Source of the DNA: CAVZXS01 sp963779325
GTDB lineage: Bacteria; Bacteroidota; Bacteroidia; Chitinophagales; Chitinophagaceae
Length of the DNA stretch: 64,000 nucleotides
Direction of reading: 5' to 3'
NCBI GenBank assembly: GCA_963779325.1
Contig: CAVZXS010000037.1
Span: 558,001-622,000 of the forward strand
Positions 43,764-51,607 of this stretch are shown here, one piece after another; the first letter of the stretch is position 1; every line of letters begins with the position of its first letter. Below the pieces are notes generated by a model. That model did no database searches and had not been told where the DNA came from. It was given only the letters and a program-made list of their open reading frames with translations. The position numbers were made by a program, and so were the translations under genes.

Positions 43764-43845
43764 AATAGCCCTGATGGCAGCGGATACCCCGCTGAGGGCG
43801 CCCCGCAGCGCTGCATTGTGGCGGAGTAGCAGCGGACAGCAGGAA
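43764..43845. repeat. GC-rich imperfect palindromic repeat in an intergenic gap
   Basis: The 302-nt gap between divergent genes (43624-43925) holds no gene I can support. This part of it is unusually GC-rich and has related blocks GGCAGCGGATACC and TAGCAGCGGACAGC, with GCGCCCCGCAGCGCTGC between. It recalls intergenic repeats seen in Bacteroidota, but that is from memory only. Confidence 0.5.
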
Positions 43846-43925
43846 CCGAAGCTGAATTTTTGCAGGGACAACCATGCTTCCAAAAAAAACGTCCGGAATT
43901 TACACCGGTTACTTACTTTTAATTT

Positions 43926-45062
43926 ATGAAACTGCTTCTGTCATTTTTATTATCGCTTTCTTTTGTAAATACGCAGACGAATAAGCCATTTAAAAAAATA
44001 CCAATAGCTCCTTCGGGAACGGTTAACAACGACACTACTGACAGCCTTGATATAAAGATTGGTCAAATGATCATTTTTGGTTTTTACGGTACCCAACTAA
44101 ATAAAAATGATGCAGTATATAAAGCGGTAAAAGACGGGCTGGTGGGGAGTATCCTTATTTACAGAAGAAATATTTCGGCTAAAAATACATCCGGCAGTTT
44201 AATAAAATTGATTAAAGGTTTTCAAGAAGCGGCACCTTCTCCCCTATTTGTAAGTATTGACCAGGAAGGTGGTTTGGTAAATCGTTTCAAAGGCCTCAAA
44301 GGTTTTCCGGCAATGCCCTCAGCTTATTTTCTGGGTAAAAAAAATGATACCACTGCTACAAGATTATACAGCGATAATATAGCTTCCACACTTTCCGGCT
44401 TAGGTTTCAACCTGAATTATGCGCCTTCGGTGGATATTCATAATGCCAATTGCCCTGTAATTGGCGCTAGAGAAAGGGCTTTTTCTAAAAATCCGCTGAT
44501 AATTTCTACGCAGGCAGAGCAGGTTATTAAATCGCACAATGCACTTAATATTGGCACGGTGATAAAACATTTTCCCGGGCACGGCAATTCTACCGTCGAT
44601 TCGCATTTGGGTGTAGTGGATGTTACCAAGACCTGGAAACCTGAAGAACTGATTCCTTATAAATTATTAATTGAGAATAATACGGCCGAGGCTGTAATGA
44701 CGGCCCATATTGTAAACAGCAAGTTGGACGAGTCTAAATTACCCGCTACGTTATCTAAAAAAATGATTACCGGTTTATTGCGTGACAGCCTTCATTTTAA
44801 CGGTGTTGTTTTCTCGGACGATATGATGATGCAGGCCATCAGTAAACAATACGGGCTGGAAGAATCCATCTTTCTTTCTATTAATGCCGGTTTGGACGTG
44901 CTGATGTTCAGCAATAACATAAAGGGTGTAAAAGACTATTCACCTGCCAATATACACCGCATTATAAAGCAATTGGTTAGAAGCGGTAAACTAAGCGAAG
45001 CGAGGATTAACGCCTCTTACGACCGGATTATGGCCATGAAGGCGAACCGGGCAAAAAAATAA
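43926..45062 (+). CDS. GH3 beta-N-acetylhexosaminidase (NagZ-like), exported
   Basis: The 378-residue protein has a signal peptide (MKLLLSFLLSLSFVNTQ) and a TIM barrel with SIDQEGGLVNRF. It carries the GH3 NagZ signature KHFPGHGNSTVDSH, which supplies the acid/base His and Asp, and the nucleophile Asp in VVFSDDMMMQ. It should cleave GlcNAc from muropeptides or other beta-linked chains in the periplasm. NagZ in many Gram-negatives is cytoplasmic; the export signal here marks the Bacteroidota-type form. It precedes rpsT without an obvious link. Confidence 0.86.
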   Translation: MKLLLSFLLSLSFVNTQTNKPFKKIPIAPSGTVNNDTTDSLDIKIGQMIIFGFYGTQLNKNDAVYKAVKDGLVGSILIYRRNISAKNTSGSLIKLIKGFQEAAPSPLFVSIDQEGGLVNRFKGLKGFPAMPSAYFLGKKNDTTATRLYSDNIASTLSGLGFNLNYAPSVDIHNANCPVIGARERAFSKNPLIISTQAEQVIKSHNALNIGTVIKHFPGHGNSTVDSHLGVVDVTKTWKPEELIPYKLLIENNTAEAVMTAHIVNSKLDESKLPATLSKKMITGLLRDSLHFNGVVFSDDMMMQAISKQYGLEESIFLSINAGLDVLMFSNNIKGVKDYSPANIHRIIKQLVRSGKLSEARINASYDRIMAMKANRAKK

Positions 45063-45109
45063 GTTTAAAATTTCTTTTTCCGTATTGCTAATGTTTTGTT
45101 TGTTTCCCC

Positions 45110-45117
45110 TACCTTTG
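45110..45117 (+). promoter_or_regulatory. candidate -7 promoter box of rpsT
   Basis: TACCTTTG matches TANNTTTG and ends 21 nt before the rpsT ATG. A TTG at 45085-45087 is 22 nt upstream, slightly too far. No SD precedes the start. Confidence 0.5.
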
Positions 45118-45138
45118 CCCACTTAAAAAAAAGAATTC

Positions 45139-45393
45139 ATGGCTAATCATAAAGCTACAAAGAAGGACGTTCGCCAGTCGAATAAGCGCCGCGACAGAAA
45201 TAAGTACTACGGTAAAACAACCCGTAACGCCATCCGTGACCTGAAAGAGGTGACCGAAAAAAAAGCAGCCGGTGAAGGATTGGTAAAAGTATCGAGCATG
45301 ATTGATAAACTGGCTAAAAGAGGTGTAATTCACAAAAATAAAGCGGCTAACTTAAAAAGCAAGCTTACTAAAAAAGTAAATGCTGTAAAGTAA
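45139..45393 (+). CDS. rpsT: 30S ribosomal protein bS20
   Basis: The 84-residue, very basic protein has MANHKATKKDVRQSNKRRDR and the C-terminal RGVIHKNKAANLKSKL, both diagnostic of bS20. It binds the 16S rRNA body. Transcription is probably single-gene, from a box at 45110 to the terminator at 45413-45447. In contrast with rpsU, no Shine-Dalgarno is seen before its ATG. Confidence 0.96.
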   Translation: MANHKATKKDVRQSNKRRDRNKYYGKTTRNAIRDLKEVTEKKAAGEGLVKVSSMIDKLAKRGVIHKNKAANLKSKLTKKVNAVK

Positions 45394-45412
45394 TTTGGCA
45401 TAAATAATTTAT

Positions 45413-45447
45413 AAAAAAAGGCATCTCCGATCGAGATGCCTTTTTTT
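45413..45447. terminator. rho-independent terminator of rpsT
   Basis: GGCATCTC (45420-45427) pairs with GAGATGCC (45433-45440) across a 5-nt loop, followed by seven T (45441-45447) on the plus strand and preceded by seven A. It ends rpsT transcription. Confidence 0.88.
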
Positions 45448-45527
45448 ATTATTGATTAAATGAGTAATTTGATTTCGCCAAAGAGATTAAACCATAAATC
45501 GCTTCGAATAAAAAATCAGTACTAAAA

Positions 45528-47271
45528 ATGATAAAAATATTTACAATCACTGCCATCCTGTTTACCAACTTAGTTTTTGCGCAAACTATTACTACCAAAT
45601 ATGAAAAAAGCAACGGAACCCAAACACCGACTTATGCGGAAATAATTGATTGGTGGCAAAAATTAGATGCCGCTTCGGGTAAAGTAAAAATGCTCACTAT
45701 GGGAATGACCGATGCAGGCTTTCCTTTGCATTTAATTGTAGTTGCCAACCTGGGCGATTATAATTTTGAAAACATAAGAAAGAATAATAAGCGTATCATC
45801 TTAATCAATAACGGTATTCACCCCGGCGAGCCGGATGGCATTGACGCAAGTATGCTGTTGGCCAGAGATATTGCTTTTCCTTCGGGCAAAAACGGTTTCA
45901 AACTGCCCGATAATATCGTGCTGGCCATAATACCGGTTTATAATATCGGCGGTTGCTTAAACCGAAGCGCCAATTACCGGGTAGACCAGGAAGGGCCTGA
46001 AGAATTTGGCTCCCGCGGCAACTCGCAGAATCTTGATTTGAACAGGGATTTTATTAAAGCAGATTCGAAAGATGCCCGTGCATTCGCAGAAATTTTTCAG
46101 TTAACCGACCCTGATGTTTTTGTTGATAATCATGTAAGCAACGGCGCCGATTACCAACATATCATGACGCTGCTTACTACGCAGCACAATAAAATGGGCG
46201 GTGTAACCGGAGAATTTTTGAATAAACAATTTGAGCCGGGCATATTCAGCTTAATGAAACAAAAAGGTTATGACCTTGTACCGTATGTAAACAGCTTTGG
46301 CGAAACACCTGAAAACGGGTGGCAGGCATTTTGGGACAGCCCGAGGTACAGCAGCGGATACGCAGCGCTCTTTCATACTTTTTCTTTTGTACCCGAAACG
46401 CATATGCTTAAAAATTATGACCTGCGGGTAAAAGCCACTTATACATTGATGCAATGTTTTATAGATTTTACAGAAAAAAATAGTGCGGAAATTAAAAACT
46501 GTTCGCGACAGGGCAAAAAAGAATGTACAGTCCATGACGGAATTCCCCATCAGTTATACATTGGACAAAACACAGTCCTCTTCTATTTTATACAAAGGAT
46601 TTGCATCGGGTAAAAAACCAAGCGAGGTGTCGGGGCTGCCGCGATTATTTTATGATCGTACAAAACCATTTGAAAAACAAGTGCCGTTTTATAATTTTTA
46701 TAAACCGCAAACGGTCATAAAAAAACCGGTCGCTTATATTATTCCGCAAGGCTGGTGGAAGGTAATTGATTTACTGAAGTTGAATAAAGTACAGATGACG
46801 CAACTGAAAAAAGATACGGCTATTGAAGTGGAAATATACCGGATTACAGATTACAAAACTTCGCCGCGCCAATACGAAATGCACCACCCTAACAGCGATG
46901 TAAAAGTTTCCTCATCATTGCAAAAAATAAATTTCAGAAAAGGCGATTATTACATACCAATGAACCAGGTGGCCAATCATTTTTTAATTCAAACACTGGA
47001 GCCGCAGGCCGAGGACAGTTATTTTGCCTGGAATTATTTTGACGCCATACTCGGGCAAAAAGAAGGATATTCTTCGTATGTATTTGAAGACAAAGCGGCG
47101 GAGATACTGAAAAATAATCCTGAGTTAAAATTAAAATTAGAAAACAAAAAAGCGACTGATACAGCATTTGCAAAAAGCGGAAGTGCACAGTTGAATTTTG
47201 TATATCAAAATTCCGCTTACTACGAACCGGACCACATGAAATACCCCGTTTACAGGGTAGTGAGTAAATAA
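45528..47271 (+). pseudogene. secreted M14 zinc carboxypeptidase with an apparent +1 frameshift
   Basis: The first frame (from 45528) has a signal peptide ending VFAQT, then zinc ligands in NNGIHPGEPDG and the third His in DNHVSNGADYQH, with FVPETHMLK further on. It breaks after NSAEIKN at a run of five A (46494-46498). Dropping one A joins AEIKTVRDRAKKN to the second frame, which runs to 47271 (FPISYTLDKTQ ... YPVYRVVSK). The joined product is about 580 residues, the normal length of this Bacteroidota family. Either a pseudogene or a base-call error; the zinc-binding half itself is intact. Confidence 0.78.
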
Positions 47272-47360
47272 ACGGGACTTTAACAACTCCATTAAAATTT
47301 TACAAGTAAGTTTTTCTATTTTCATACCGTCTGTATTTTTTTATTTCTTAAAAATATTAT

Positions 47361-48845
47361 ATGAGGTGCCGTTTAAGTTTTCTTTGCTTATTAATTTCAT
47401 TCTTCTCTCTACTAAGCTCCGCGCAAAGCACGGAAAAGATTTGGTTCGATAAAACTGATTCAGTAAACGGTTATTATTTAGTTATTAAGCCGGCTTCAAA
47501 TATTATACAGGGAGCACTTATTCTGCTGGATGGTTATGGCGGAAACGCCGAAAGCCTTTTACCCGAAACTAAAATTCATAATGTAGCTGCCGTTAATGAT
47601 ATCCTTACTGTGTGCATACCAACCGGCACCCATTTATATCTTGATAACTCCATGGCGGAACTGATGAACCGAATCCTTAAAGAAATAAAAGTTAATTATA
47701 ATCTTAGAAAAGAAAAATTTGCAATCGGCGGGATGTCATCTGGCGGTACTATTGCGCTTCGTTATGCGGAACGCTGCTATGAAAACCCTGCTGAATTCCC
47801 CATTCTGCCAAAAGCGGTTTTTGATATTGATTCGCCGCTTGACCTTGCCGGTCTATACAAATCTTCGCAACGGGATTTACAAAAAAATAACGGCGGTTGG
47901 TGGCTTGGTGAAGCGCAAATGATAGTTGAACGTTTTAATAAAGAATTAGGTGATATAAACGGCGATATGAAAAAGTATAAAGAAGTTTCGCCTTTTTTAC
48001 GGGAACAAAAAAATTCAGCAAATGAAAAATTTTTAATCAATACGGCCGTACGAACTTATCATGATGTTGATGTTAATTGGTTTATTCAAAACAGGAACCG
48101 CAGTTTGTACGAAACCAACCTGCTCGACGGCTCAGAACTGATAAATCGTTTGGTACAACTGGGAAACAAGCAAGCAGAATTTATTTCTTCAAAAATACCC
48201 GGAAGGCGCAGCAACGGCACAAAACATCCGCACTCCTGGAATATTGCCGATGAAATAGATTTGGTGCAATGGGTAAAAGAAAAACTAAATTTTTACCCGG
48301 AGCACCTCGCCAATCCATATTCTTATACCGCCCCTGCAGGTTGGAGTACCGAAAGATTTCTTTTTCCTTTTTCTTTTGCTCCTGCAATTGCTTACAGAGG
48401 TTTTGAAGATATCAGGTTTGCTCCGGGTTGGGGCAATAAGGACAGTAAAGAAAAATGGGCTTATACATTTTTATGGTGGTTAGATGACACTTATTCATTT
48501 AATGAAAAAATTGTGAAGCAAAACCTTGAATCTTATTTTTCGGGTCTTACCAAACAAAAAGCAATTGATGATAAAATAAATATGTCCGGCTATGTGCCGG
48601 CTAAGTTTGATGTATTGAAAGTAAAAACTGCAAAAGGGGATGTAGAAACATATACGGCTACAGGTTCCATATTTGATGCATTTGTAATAAAACAACCGGG
48701 CAGCCTTTATATCAAAATACATGTAAAAGAATGCAAAGAAAAAAATAAAACCATAGTATTATATGAAATAGCAGGCAGCGCTTTCAACCAACCCGTATGG
48801 CTGCAGTTGGATTTAATAAATGAAAACTTCAGGTGCGAAAAATAA
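47361..48845 (+). CDS. secreted alpha/beta-hydrolase-like protein
   Basis: A signal peptide (CLLISFFSLLSSAQS) precedes a 494-residue chain. Its first half has ILLDGYGGNAESLLP and the nucleophile elbow AIGGMSSGGTIALRYAE, typical of alpha/beta hydrolases. HSWNIADEIDLVQWVKEKL carries a late His. The second half (from about 330) is a separate domain (WWLDDTYSFNEKIVKQNL) of unknown kind. The substrate is unknown. It follows the M14 gene after 89 nt on the same strand. Confidence 0.68.
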   Translation: MRCRLSFLCLLISFFSLLSSAQSTEKIWFDKTDSVNGYYLVIKPASNIIQGALILLDGYGGNAESLLPETKIHNVAAVNDILTVCIPTGTHLYLDNSMAELMNRILKEIKVNYNLRKEKFAIGGMSSGGTIALRYAERCYENPAEFPILPKAVFDIDSPLDLAGLYKSSQRDLQKNNGGWWLGEAQMIVERFNKELGDINGDMKKYKEVSPFLREQKNSANEKFLINTAVRTYHDVDVNWFIQNRNRSLYETNLLDGSELINRLVQLGNKQAEFISSKIPGRRSNGTKHPHSWNIADEIDLVQWVKEKLNFYPEHLANPYSYTAPAGWSTERFLFPFSFAPAIAYRGFEDIRFAPGWGNKDSKEKWAYTFLWWLDDTYSFNEKIVKQNLESYFSGLTKQKAIDDKINMSGYVPAKFDVLKVKTAKGDVETYTATGSIFDAFVIKQPGSLYIKIHVKECKEKNKTIVLYEIAGSAFNQPVWLQLDLINENFRCEK

Positions 48846-48940
48846 AATAAAGGACCAACGCCATAAGTATGATAATGTATCAATTTGCAAAGATCAATAA
48901 CAAAAAGTCTGCTTTAGTTTTCGTCAACCGCAGCTTATAA

Positions 48941-49690
48941 TTACGCTGTCAAAAGCAACTCTTCCCTCAACGCCTTTACTTCTTCCGCATCAATAAAATT
49001 ATTGGTATAGCTCTCTTCAGTGCCTGCAAAAGCAGCATGTATAAAATTCATTTTGCTTTTTATTTTGCTTCTCAACGAAGAATGAAACTCTACGCAACCC
49101 GTTTTCTCCGCCAGCATTTTTATATTATCTTTTCGCACACCGCTGCCGGGCATGATGATAATTCGGCTATCAGATTTTTTATTTAACTCAGTAACTAAAT
49201 CTACACCGTCTGTAACAGAGGGTCGCTGGCCCGATGTAAGAATTCTTTCACAACCTGCATCTATCAATTGTTCTATGGCTGCAAACGGATCACGGCACCT
49301 GTCGAATGCCCGGTGAAATGTAACGCCCAACGGATAGACCATATCAATCAATTGCTTTGTTCTCACTATATCAATCGCTCCGTCAGCAAGTAACAGACCA
49401 ATTACTATTCCGTCGCAACCTAAATCCTTACATAATTGCACATCAGCTTTCATTATATCAAATTCTTCGTCGGTATATAAAAAATCACCGCCTCTCGGTC
49501 TTATGATTGGATACAATTCAACAGAAAATGTTTCCCTGCATTTTATTACTGTTGCGTAAGATGGTGTAGTACCGCCTTCGGCAAGATTAGCACAAAGTTC
49601 TATCCTGTCGGCGCCACCGGCTACCGCCGCTTGGGTTGTGATGAAATCAGAAGTAGCGATTTCTATAATCCATTTTTTATTTTCGCTCAT
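48941..49690 (-). CDS. cutC: copper homeostasis protein CutC
   Basis: The 249-residue TIM-barrel protein has the CutC pattern: EIATSDFITTQAAVAGGADRIELC, then EGGTTPSYATV, IIRPRGGDFLYTDEE, and VTFHRAFDRCRDP. SGSGVRKDNI-like PGSGVRKDNI and EFHSSLRSK close it. CutC proteins have been linked to copper tolerance, though the direct role is debated. No copper transporter or regulator is nearby. Confidence 0.9.
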   Translation of the reverse strand: MSENKKWIIEIATSDFITTQAAVAGGADRIELCANLAEGGTTPSYATVIKCRETFSVELYPIIRPRGGDFLYTDEEFDIMKADVQLCKDLGCDGIVIGLLLADGAIDIVRTKQLIDMVYPLGVTFHRAFDRCRDPFAAIEQLIDAGCERILTSGQRPSVTDGVDLVTELNKKSDSRIIIMPGSGVRKDNIKMLAEKTGCVEFHSSLRSKIKSKMNFIHAAFAGTEESYTNNFIDAEEVKALREELLLTA

Positions 49691-49720
49691 AATAGTTCTT
49701 GTCGTTTTTTTTAATACGTA

Positions 49721-49874
49721 AGGAGCTGTCTAAAAACGGTTTTGTTAATTTCCTTTCTTGCTGATAGTGGTTGGCGAGGACGCCAACCATAGCGAGCCGC
49801 CGCTGTTCCCCGATTTATCGGGGCCGCCAACTATCTATAATGGTAAAATCAAATTCAATTTTAAAACAGCTTCT
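49721..49874. repeat. MITE-like element with terminal inverted repeats
   Basis: Ends AGGAGCTGTCTAAAA (49721-49735) and, on the other strand, AGAAGCTGTTTTAAAA (49874 down to 49859) form a 13-of-16 inverted repeat. Inside are two perfect hairpins: GGTTGGCG with CGCCAACC (49769-49788) and CCCCGAT-TT-ATCGGGG (49808-49823). There is no ORF. The right end runs into the asparaginase stop codon. It fills most of the 182-nt gap between cutC and the asparaginase gene. Confidence 0.6.
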
Positions 49875-50910
49875 AAGGATAAACACTTTTACTTTTCACT
49901 AATTCTTCTCTTGTGTTCGATTTTACCGCATAGCTAAATCCTTTATGAATGGCATAAGAACCCACTATACCTTTTTTATTTAATGCTAAAAAAGCAACTT
50001 GAATCGTTTTTGCCTTTGCTCCTTTTATTTTTATAATTCGTTCAATAGCTTTTTTACAAGCCGCTTCGGGGCTTAGCCCCTGTCGCATATACTCTACCAC
50101 ACTATAGGCGCCGCAAACTCTTATTACATCTTCGCCCTGCCCCGTGGCGGTGCATGCTCCTGTTTCATTATCTACATACAAACTTGCACCAATGATGGGT
50201 GAGTCACCCAATCGTCCGCGCATTTTAAAACCCATACCGCTGGTGGTGCAACTGCCGCTTAAATTTCCTGCTGCATCCATCGCCACCATTCCAATTGTAT
50301 CATGATTCCATTCACCGGTTTCCAATTGCGCAGGCGCAGCAGGTCCGTGCTCTTTTTTATTCTCAATATTAATTACCGGTTTGTACTGCGATGTCTTTAA
50401 CCAATTATCATACGCCTTCTGCGCCGCGGGTGACAATTTATCTTCTTCCAATGGAAAACCTTCGGCGATGGCGAATTGCTGCGCACCGCTGCCTACCAGC
50501 ATTACATGCGGTGTTTTTTCCATAATGCGCCTTGCTACAGAAACCGGATGTTTTATTCTTTCTAAAAAACCTACGCTGCCGCAATTAAAATTTTCATCCA
50601 TAATACAGGCGTCTAATGTTACATGCCCGTCTCTGTCCGGATTAGCGCCCAATCCTACACAACAATTCTGCGAAGCCTCTGTTACCATTACACCGGCTTC
50701 TACCGCATCCAATGCTCTTCCGTTTTTACTCAAAATTTCCCAGGCACCTGTATTGGCAGCAAGCCCGGCGTCCCAGGTGGAAATTACAATCGGGTTATTT
50801 TTCACAGCTACAACCGGGGAATTATTTTCACCTGCCAATACATCTTTACTTAAAATAAGACCCGCCGTACCGAGTAATGATGATTGTAAAAATTTTCTTC
50901 GTGATGACAT
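49873..50910 (-). CDS. N4-(beta-N-acetylglucosaminyl)-L-asparaginase, Tat-exported
   Basis: The 345-residue Ntn hydrolase starts MSSRRKFLQSSLLGTAGLIL, a twin-arginine signal. VTLDACIMDENFNCGSVGFLE and KTPHVMLVGSGAQQFA closely resemble the known Elizabethkingia glycosylasparaginase. The autocleavage site is at the Thr in NHDTIGMVAMD; GRLGDSPIIGA and TGQGEDVIR line the pocket. The enzyme frees Asn-linked GlcNAc sugars. Compared with Elizabethkingia, about 18 residues are inserted just before the autocleavage site (KKEHGPAAPAQLETGEWN). The long A-rich tract at 50930-51060 lies upstream. Confidence 0.88.
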   Translation of the reverse strand: MSSRRKFLQSSLLGTAGLILSKDVLAGENNSPVVAVKNNPIVISTWDAGLAANTGAWEILSKNGRALDAVEAGVMVTEASQNCCVGLGANPDRDGHVTLDACIMDENFNCGSVGFLERIKHPVSVARRIMEKTPHVMLVGSGAQQFAIAEGFPLEEDKLSPAAQKAYDNWLKTSQYKPVINIENKKEHGPAAPAQLETGEWNHDTIGMVAMDAAGNLSGSCTTSGMGFKMRGRLGDSPIIGASLYVDNETGACTATGQGEDVIRVCGAYSVVEYMRQGLSPEAACKKAIERIIKIKGAKAKTIQVAFLALNKKGIVGSYAIHKGFSYAVKSNTREELVKSKSVYP

Positions 50911-50929
50911 AGTGAGTTGTAAGATTTAA

Positions 50930-51060
50930 GTATTTAGTATAAAGTATTTGGATATTGCAAATTGGGTTTTGTTTTTTGTATTTTATTTTTTGCCTTTTGT
51001 TTTTTGGTTCTTGTAATTTATTTTCCGTTTTTTGTTTCTTATTTCTTGGTTCTTGCCCAT
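50930..51060. other. A/T-rich low-complexity tract with short repeats
   Basis: The minus strand is a run of near-repeats of the type CAAGAACCAAAAAACAAAAGGC before the asparaginase gene, with no ORF or clear promoter box. It may act as a spacer or expansion-prone tract. I see nothing else in it. Confidence 0.4.
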
Positions 51061-51081
51061 TGCTAATTGCCTATTGCCTAT

Positions 51082-51549
51082 TCACTTCTTCTTCATAAAC
51101 TCCTCCAACCCCTTCCTCGCCTGTTGTTGAATTTTTCGCTGCATAAAACCCGTCCAACCGAGCAACCAACCTTTCCATCCCAGCGCCTGAGCGGCCCATT
51201 TGCTTAATTTAAAAGCATCGCTGTGTTCTGTAATTTTTCCATCGGCAAATTTCATGTGGGCTTTAATATTATTCACCACTTTTCTTCCTGTTTTAGAAAA
51301 AATATACGTCGCCGTCCAGTTACAAGTGCCGTATTCATCTTCCGAAACCGCATTGGAGAACTCCAATGAAAAATCCCCGGCCCGCTTGCAAAGCATCTCC
51401 CACATGGCTTTGGCCTCGTCGCCCTGCAACAATCCGAAAGCCGGATCGGAGAACACGATATCATCCGCATAGCATTCCTGCATGGTTTTATAATCTAATT
51501 TTTGGAATGCGGTATAAAATCCGGTCATTAATTGTTCATTCGTATTCAT
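51082..51549 (-). CDS. NTF2-like / SnoaL-type protein
   Basis: The ATG at 51549 gives MNTNEQLMTGFYTAFQ, the expected family start; a frame from 51678 adds 43 unlikely residues. The 155-residue NTF2-like fold has CYADDIVFSDPAFG and GTCNWTATYIFSKTGRKVVN, then FADGKITEHSDAF. The C-terminal tail (ALGWKGWLLGWTGFMQRKIQQQ) is typical of Bacteroidota SnoaL-like proteins. The ligand is unknown. It is divergent from the CocE gene. Confidence 0.75.
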   Translation of the reverse strand: MNTNEQLMTGFYTAFQKLDYKTMQECYADDIVFSDPAFGLLQGDEAKAMWEMLCKRAGDFSLEFSNAVSEDEYGTCNWTATYIFSKTGRKVVNNIKAHMKFADGKITEHSDAFKLSKWAAQALGWKGWLLGWTGFMQRKIQQQARKGLEEFMKKK

Positions 51550-51607
51550 AAAAATAAATTGCGGGTAAATAAGAATGGCTAAATTTAGTCTGTTAAAATC
51601 AAAAATT

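Noticed and set aside
43633..43875. 80-codon ORF in the gap with the GC-rich repeat
   Set aside because: It is made almost wholly of the repeat and has no protein-like pattern.
50071..50092. GGGGCTTAGCCCC palindrome inside the asparaginase gene
   Set aside because: It encodes the GLSPEAA segment that is conserved in the family, so it is not an inserted element.
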